A DNA stretch of 64,000 nucleotides from REEB95 sp963810055 (GTDB lineage Bacteria > Pseudomonadota > Alphaproteobacteria > ATCC43930 > CGMCC-115725), in NCBI GenBank assembly GCA_963810055.1, contig CAWEME010000028.1, positions 3,153 to 67,152 on the forward strand, given 5' to 3'. The number at the start of each line of letters is the position of its first letter. Positions within the stretch are counted from its first letter, which is position 1. Under the pieces are notes generated by a model, which saw only the letters and a list, made by a program, of their open reading frames with translations, was not told the origin of the DNA and searched no databases. The translations under genes and the position numbers were made by a program. Positions 59,179 through 64,000 of this stretch are shown here, piece after piece.

Positions 59179-60095
59179 TCAGACCTGGACCGCGACCGGC
59201 TTGCGCGCGGGGTTGCGGTTGACGAGATAGATGCCGCATCCCACCAGCACCATCGCCGCCACCAGGGTGACGGTGATCGGTTCGCCCAGGATCAGCCCGC
59301 CGGCGAGCATGCCGAAGAGCGGCGTCAGGAACGAGAAGGCCGAAAGCCGGAACACCGGATAAAGCGAAATCAGCTTGAACCAGCCGAGATAGCTGATGAA
59401 GGCGACGATCACGATCTGGAAGGCGAGCGCGCCCCAGATCGCGGGCGTTGCGGCGAAGGCGCCGCGCTCGCCCAGCGCCGCCGACAGCAGCAGCAACACC
59501 GGCGTCGAGCCCAGGAGCTGGTAGAACAGCACGCGATGCGCGCTGATGCGCGCGAGCCTGGTCGCCTTGATGAAAACCGTGGTCGAGCCCCACAGCCCCG
59601 CCGCCACCAGCTCCAGCCCGTCGCCCCAGAGCTCGCGATAGGTGGGCAGGCGCAAGGAATCGGCGAAAGCCAGGATCAGCGCCGGCGAAGGCGCAGCCCA
59701 ATCCCAGCAGATGCACGGGCCGCAATTCCTCGCCGGTGAAGAAATGCGCGCCCAGCGCCACGATGAAGGGCGCCATGTAGAGGAACAGCACGCCGTGCGA
59801 GGCATTGGTGAAAACCATGCCGCCGTAAAGGAACACGAACTCGGCGGCGAACAGCACCGCGACCATGCAACCCAGCCCCAGCATGCCGTCCTGCACGAAG
59901 AGCGGAATGCCGCGAAGTCCGGGCCCACAGCCAAAGCAGCGCCGCCGCCCCGCCCGAGCGCAAGCCCGCCTGGAGGACCGGGGCGATGCCGCCATCGGCG
60001 AACTTGATCGACACCTGATTGAGGCCCCAGACGGCGCAGAACAGGACCATCAGCCCCATCGCGCCGGCGTCGAGCCGGTCTTGCGGTTTGCTCAT
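59179..60095 (-). CDS. DMT/EamA-family transporter (two apparent frameshifts)
   Basis: ATG 60095: GLMVLFCAVWGLNQVSIKFA is the first TM of the first EamA repeat. Breaks near 59930 and 59700 move the frame to FVFLYGGMVFTNASHGVLFL and then to ALILAFADSLRLPTYRELWG and the second EamA repeat (AAGLWGSTTVFIKATRLARI, LTPLFGMLAGGLILGEPITV). The whole is about 305 residues with 10 TM helices. Such proteins export or import small metabolites such as amino acids; substrate unknown. Confidence 0.85.
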
Positions 60096-60239
60096 CGGCC
60101 GCGAACTTCGCCGCTCCGGCCCCGGAAAACAACCATAATTCTGAGGATAATATGGCGTGGGCAGCAGACCCGCGATAGATTGGCGCAAGAGGGGGGCATC
60201 GCCACCGCCGTTTTCGGGCGCGTGGAAGCGGAGCATTGA

Positions 60240-62141
60240 TTGAGCGAGATTTCACGTCCCCTGCAACGCGAGCGCTTGGCCACCCTGGTCGAGCTGGCGG
60301 CCTTGGCCCTGGTCATCGGCACGGTGACCGGCATCCTCACCGTGCTGTTCCGCGCGCTGGTGGCGGGCATCCATAACCTGTTCTTCCTCGGCGAGATCTC
60401 GTTCTACTACAACCCGAACCTGCACACGCCTTATGGCTGGCTCGGGCCGCTGGTCGTGCTCTCCCCCGCCGTGGGCGGGCTCGCGGTGATCGGCCTGATG
60501 CGGCTCCAGCCCAAGGACCGGCAGGGCCAGGGTGTCTCCGACATCATCGACGCGATCTACAACCGCGAGGGGCTGGTGCGCTCGCTGTCGGCGATCGCCA
60601 AGTCGCTCGCCGCCGGCATCCAGAGCGGCACCGGCGGCTCGGTCGGGCTCGAAGCCGCCAGCGTGCAGATCGGCGCGGCGCTGTCCTCGCGCTCCGGCCG
60701 CCTGCTGCGGCTGGTGCAGTGGCAGCGCATGACCCTGGTGGCGGCGGGCGCGGCGGCCGGCCTCGCCGCCGCCTTCAACGCGCCGCTCGGCTCCACCGTC
60801 TTCGCCATCGAGCTGATGATGCCCGAGATCAGCGCCCGGACCCTGTTGCCGGTGACCATCGCCGCCGGCGCGGGCACCTTCGTCTCGCGCTTCTACAACG
60901 GCCTGCAACCGACATTCCTGGTCGAGACCGTGACCGCCACCCATTTCCGCATCTCGGGCGTGTTGAGCCTGCTCGCTTTCGCCGTTTTCGGGATCATCCT
61001 GGGATTCGCCTCGTTTCTCATGATCTGGCTGGTCGGCTGGGTCGAGCGCACCTCCTCCCGGATCGCGCCGACCCCGATCCTGCGCCACATCATCGGCATG
61101 CTGCTGGTGGGCTTGATCTTCTATAGCCTGATGATGACGACCGGCCATTACTACGTGCAGGGGCCGAGCTATGCGCTGTTGCAGGACATCCTGCGCGGCG
61201 AGATGACCGCGCTCTGGCTTTTCCTGCTGCTGTTCGCGGCCAAGCTCGTCGCCAGCGTCATCACCATCGGCACGGGCGGTTCGGGCGGCACGTTCTCCGC
61301 CTCCTTGGTGATGGGCGGCGCGCTCGGCGGCGCGATGGGCGTCGTCACCGGCATCGTCTGGCCCGGCCTCAACACCTCGGTCACCGATTTCGCCATCGTC
61401 GGGATGGCGGGCATGCTCGGCGGCACCATCGGCGCGGCGATGACCGCCATCGTCATGGTGTTCGAGCTGACCCGCGACTACAACGTCATCGTGCCGATGA
61501 TTCTGGTCGTCACCATCGCGATCGCCGTGCGCCGGGCGCTGCTCAGTCAGTCGATCTACACCTGGAAGCTGTTGCAGAAAGGGCACGAGGTGCCGGATTC
61601 GCTCCAGGCCAACGTCTATCGCATCCGCAAGGCCGAGCGCGCGATGTCGGCGGAATTCAGGATCTGTCCCGCCTCGGCCACGCTCGACGAGACCATAACC
61701 GGGCTGGAGGAAACCGGACGGCCGCTTTACGTCATGGTCGCCGACGGCAAAAGGCTGGCGGGCTATCTGCGCCTCGATCCGGGCTTCAAGCTGTGGCAGG
61801 CGCACGACCCCACCGCCAAGCTGGGCGACGTCGCCCGCACCGATTACACGCTGGCGCGGCCGGACGACACCATGGCGGAGGTGATCGGCCGGGTGGCGCG
61901 CCGTGGCGCGCGGCTTGCCATCATCGTGCGCCCGCGCTCGCGGGTGCCGCGGGTCGAGGACATCGCCGGCATCATCGCGCTCGAGACCATGGGCGAAGCG
62001 GTGATGGATACGGTCAATCCCTTCGCGCCGGTCCGCCGGCGCAATCCCTTCCCGCTGCTCTACCGCCGCAACGTGGTCCGGCCGATCCGGCGCCTGCGCT
62101 GGTGGCGCGCGCGTTCGGGCGGCGACGACGTTCCGAAATAA
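60240..62141 (+). CDS. clcA: ClC-family chloride channel/antiporter with CBS domains
   Basis: 633 residues; TTG 60240 follows GGAG by 7-8 nt. The ClC membrane domain has GTGGSVGLEAASVQIGAAL, where GLEAASVQIG aligns with GREGP-VQIG and keeps the gating glutamate, and IGTGGSGGTFSASLVMGGAL. After the last TM a C-terminal cytoplasmic part (about 440-595) has CBS-like repeats: LDETITGLEETGRPLYVMVA and PDDTMAEVIGRVARRGARLA. It moves chloride, perhaps coupled to protons, across the inner membrane. Not interrupted. Confidence 0.93.
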   Translation: MSEISRPLQRERLATLVELAALALVIGTVTGILTVLFRALVAGIHNLFFLGEISFYYNPNLHTPYGWLGPLVVLSPAVGGLAVIGLMRLQPKDRQGQGVSDIIDAIYNREGLVRSLSAIAKSLAAGIQSGTGGSVGLEAASVQIGAALSSRSGRLLRLVQWQRMTLVAAGAAAGLAAAFNAPLGSTVFAIELMMPEISARTLLPVTIAAGAGTFVSRFYNGLQPTFLVETVTATHFRISGVLSLLAFAVFGIILGFASFLMIWLVGWVERTSSRIAPTPILRHIIGMLLVGLIFYSLMMTTGHYYVQGPSYALLQDILRGEMTALWLFLLLFAAKLVASVITIGTGGSGGTFSASLVMGGALGGAMGVVTGIVWPGLNTSVTDFAIVGMAGMLGGTIGAAMTAIVMVFELTRDYNVIVPMILVVTIAIAVRRALLSQSIYTWKLLQKGHEVPDSLQANVYRIRKAERAMSAEFRICPASATLDETITGLEETGRPLYVMVADGKRLAGYLRLDPGFKLWQAHDPTAKLGDVARTDYTLARPDDTMAEVIGRVARRGARLAIIVRPRSRVPRVEDIAGIIALETMGEAVMDTVNPFAPVRRRNPFPLLYRRNVVRPIRRLRWWRARSGGDDVPK

Positions 62142-62877
62142 GCGGCGCTGCCCGGTTCGGGGACACTCGATTTTGAAATTAGGGGAGTTATGCACTTGAC
62201 ATACCCTAATTCGGACGCCACAAAGGCCACTGACAGGCCGGTGCTAGAGAAAATTGAGATCACACCCGAGATGATCGAGGCGGGAGCTGCCGCGCTTATG
62301 GATTTTGACCTCCCGGAGGGGGAAGGCGGAGTTTGAATTGGCGGCATTTGAGGCTTTCCGGCGGATGCTGGCCGCAGCGGTAAGACGTGGGTGTTCATAA
62401 GCACGCTAAACTTACCGATTAACACTCCGATTTCGTTCAGAAACGCCGCCAGTTGGTTCGGATCTAATTTCTCGTCTGTTTTCACGAGTTTCTTATCCAG
62501 GGTGAGAAGGCCCAGCTTCAGTTCGGCATCTTCTCCACTACCGTATATCGGGTTGTGGATGATATTATTTCGCCGGCGTGACGGCCCCTCGGTTTCGTTT
62601 CTGAAATTTCGGATTGCCTTCGCCGCTTCTTCGGTCGCGCCGTGCAGGTATGCGAGGGCTTCGAGGGCGATAAGCTTCGCTCTGACAGACTGAATTTGTG
62701 CGGTGAGGCAGGCCCCTAGGTTGCCATCGGGAACGCCGCTCATCATCCAAAGGGCAGTATCTATCCCCCGCTCAAGGGTTGACCATGCAGTGGCAATTGT
62801 ACCCACGAGGGCATATGTCGCCACGACTGGATGATTGGCGCATTTGGGTCAATTGGTTTATCTGGCAGGTTCGCCAT
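62060..62877 (-). CDS. HEPN-like hypothetical protein (one apparent frameshift, 3' end uncertain)
   Basis: A start at ATG 62877 reads MANLPDKPIDPNAPIIQSW; one missing G near 62823 then joins ATYALVGTIATAWSTLERGI, a helical domain. RRRNNIIHNP (about residue 95) has the R-x4-H pattern of HEPN ribonuclease domains. After about residue 170 the sequence is Pro-rich and then overlaps a small plus-strand gene and the 3' end of clcA, so the true stop may be near 62330 if another indel is present. Lower GC than clcA. Function unknown; HEPN link is tentative. Confidence 0.5.
62190..62336 (+). CDS. Small protein with ITPEMIEAG motif
   Basis: 48 residues, ATG 62190 with AGGGGAG 4-5 nt upstream. The core EITPEMIEAGAAALMDFDLP is of a type I recall in small accessory proteins of alphaproteobacteria, often in phage or mobile contexts. 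It runs antisense to the tail of the HEPN-like ORF, so one of the two readings must be limited. Function unknown. Confidence 0.55.
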   Translation: MHLTYPNSDATKATDRPVLEKIEITPEMIEAGAAALMDFDLPEGEGGV

Positions 62878-62892
62878 GCTATTCTTACCCCC

Positions 62893-63062
62893 ATGACACC
62901 AAACAATCTGACGACCAATACAGCCCCCAAGAAGCCGCACGGCGGCGCGATGCTGTGGTGAAGGCGATGATAAAAACACCGCCTACCCCACATAAGCCGC
63001 TCAGCAAACAGGCCAAACGGTCTACTCGTCGCCGCGTGTCGCCTCCCAGGCAATCAGCCTAA
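62893..63062 (+). CDS. Small IS1595-associated ORF (one apparent frameshift)
   Basis: About 55 residues. From ATG 62893 one extra base (ATGACACC) puts the start out of frame; corrected, it reads MTKQSDDQYSPQEAARRRDA then VVKAMIKTPPTPHKP, a small basic protein of a type I recall beside IS1595-family transposases. It is divergent from the HEPN-like gene and convergent with the transposase. Function unknown. Confidence 0.5.
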
Positions 63063-63079
63063 GCATATCGCGCCATTCC

Positions 63080-64000
63080 TTACGGCTGAACCGGGGCGTG
63101 GCGGTCTTCCCCGCTATCAGGCTGTCGGTACATCAACCGCTTGCCTCTGATACCCTTCACCGCTTTTGTGGCGCGCTCCGCATCCTCGATCCCAATGGCC
63201 GAGCGCTCGTTGTAGCGGAAGTCAAATTCCGCCAAATACCGCTTTAGGTGTTCTTGGCTGACATGGTGATAGGTGCCGACAATCCCACGTTGAGGATCGA
63301 GAAATAGCCTTCAATCGTGTTCGTATGGGCTTCGCCGCGTACATATTCGCCGATGTGGTGGTTGACCGATTGATGGTTTCCGAACTCTTTGCCCATCATC
63401 TTTGACGGCGCGGATTTATCAGTCATAAGGAAACTGCCGCGATGCACTTGCGAGACAAGGATCGGCCACAGTGTCTTGCATTCACCGCCGGGACATGGTG
63501 CGAGCGAACAGAACCGCCGCGCTCTACGAGCGATAACATGCTCCGTTGCCCATCCCACCCGTGCCGACATGCTTGCGCTTGCTGCGATGCTTGTTCTTTT
63601 CCAAGCCGCCAACGAATGTCTCGTCGGCCTCGACTGTCTTACCGGAGCCGCCAAGCGGCGTGTCCAGTTTGGCCGAGCGCATCCCTTCACGGATGCGGTG
63701 AGCCATGAACCAAGCCGTGCGGTACGAGCCAAAGCCGAGCATCCGCCAGAGTTGATGCGCGCTCATCCCCTTCTTGCTGGCGGTAAACAGGTGCGTTGCA
63801 AGCACCACTTAGCAGCGGCAGATGGCTGCGCTCGTAGAGCGTGCCCACCGTGGCAGTAAAGGGCTTTTGGCAGCCGTGGCACTTGTAGAGGCCAGGACGA
63901 GTGCTTTTGCCGTTTAACTCGGTTGCATCGTCCACCACGCCGCAGAACGGACACTCAGGCCCATCCGGCCAGCGGATCGCCTCGAAGTGGTTCCGGGCGG
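63080..64000 (-). pseudogene. IS1595-family transposase, frameshifted and cut by the window edge
   Basis: Enters at the right edge and runs leftward in at least four frame segments: zinc ribbon (PECPFCGVVD...LYKCHGCQKPFTATVG), HLFTASKKGMSAHQLWRMLG, the catalytic DETFVGG with SKRKHVG, the region LMTDKSAPSKMMG, HIGEYVRGEAHTNTIEGYFS (late acid), ending near 63080 (VKGIRGKRLMYRQPD). Together they give a complete IS1595/ISSpo8-type DDE transposase of about 310 residues. Either a decayed IS copy or a region of poor sequence. No terminal inverted repeat is visible on the left side. Confidence 0.8.

Noticed and set aside
60252..62195. 647-codon open frame on the minus strand
   Set aside because: It is exactly antisense to the ClC channel gene, rich in Asp/His/Arg/Gly as expected from reversed high-GC codons, with no recognisable domain.
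1..64000. tRNA and rRNA genes
   Set aside because: No stretch with a recognisable TPsiC arm (GTTCGAATC type) in a cloverleaf context or rRNA conserved sequence was found in the gaps by eye; a dedicated tRNA scan would settle it.

Overview
The window is high-GC DNA from an alphaproteobacterium, most likely near Rhodospirillales or a related deep lineage. Supporting gene neighbourhoods are ftsE-ftsX beside an MJ0042 zinc-finger protein, a TIGR02302-type membrane protein followed by lysA, an LptM-like lipoprotein, argH and tlpA, metX-metW diverging from chorismate mutase-hisC-tyrA, and the phaR/phaA/phaB polyhydroxybutyrate genes. Almost all the core is housekeeping. No rRNA, tRNA, CRISPR array or complete prophage was recognised.

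Layout. 1-2.6 kb: end of a mobile segment with a large serine recombinase. 2.6-8.5 kb: MFS transporter, SDR, a MucR/cold-shock-like protein, alpha/beta hydrolase and a GGDEF-EAL protein. 8.6-12.5 kb: lower-GC defence island (DUF262 protein, truncated HEPN-like partner, C5 methyltransferase, HNH nuclease, Vsr, small protein). 12.6-22.9 kb: PHB genes mixed with lipoproteins, a lone Flp pilin, a lone terminase small subunit, GST, glyoxalase II and a methyltransferase. 23.0-24.85 kb: a two-gene radical SAM/SPASM plus Cys-rich peptide cassette behind a perfect FNR-type box. This is the best candidate for an undescribed system. 24.9-29.7 kb: Met and Phe/Tyr biosynthesis. 29.9-36.0 kb: B12-dependent ribonucleotide reductase flanked by two accessory genes (TIR-like and PD-(D/E)XK-like). 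36.1-53.8 kb: envelope and division genes, lysA/argH, tRNA-GluQ synthetase, NUDIX, HNH, hbd-etfA-etfB and a cobalamin adenosyltransferase. 53.9-62.1 kb: transporters, including a MarR-EmrA-EmrB efflux operon and a ClC channel. 62.2-64 kb: HEPN-like gene and a broken IS1595-family transposase running off the right edge.

How the genes work together. PhaA and PhaB make 3-hydroxybutyryl-CoA, a PhaC-like enzyme with an overlapping small partner could polymerise it, and PhaR would regulate. Hbd and EtfAB connect to acyl-CoA oxidation. The adenosyltransferase could supply adenosylcobalamin to the class II ribonucleotide reductase. An FNR-type promoter ahead of an oxygen-sensitive radical SAM enzyme suggests low-oxygen induction of the peptide cassette.

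Two global features shape the reading. First, a family of imperfect palindromes of about 50 bp (arms GCTTCGCAC and GTGCTACGC, several internal stem types) fills many intergenic gaps, often directly at stop codons or next to Shine-Dalgarno sequences. Second, many ordinary genes carry single-base frameshifts, rare before 40 kb and frequent after it. This looks like assembly or sequencing indels near a contig end rather than real gene decay. Frameshifted genes are given as one feature over their whole span.
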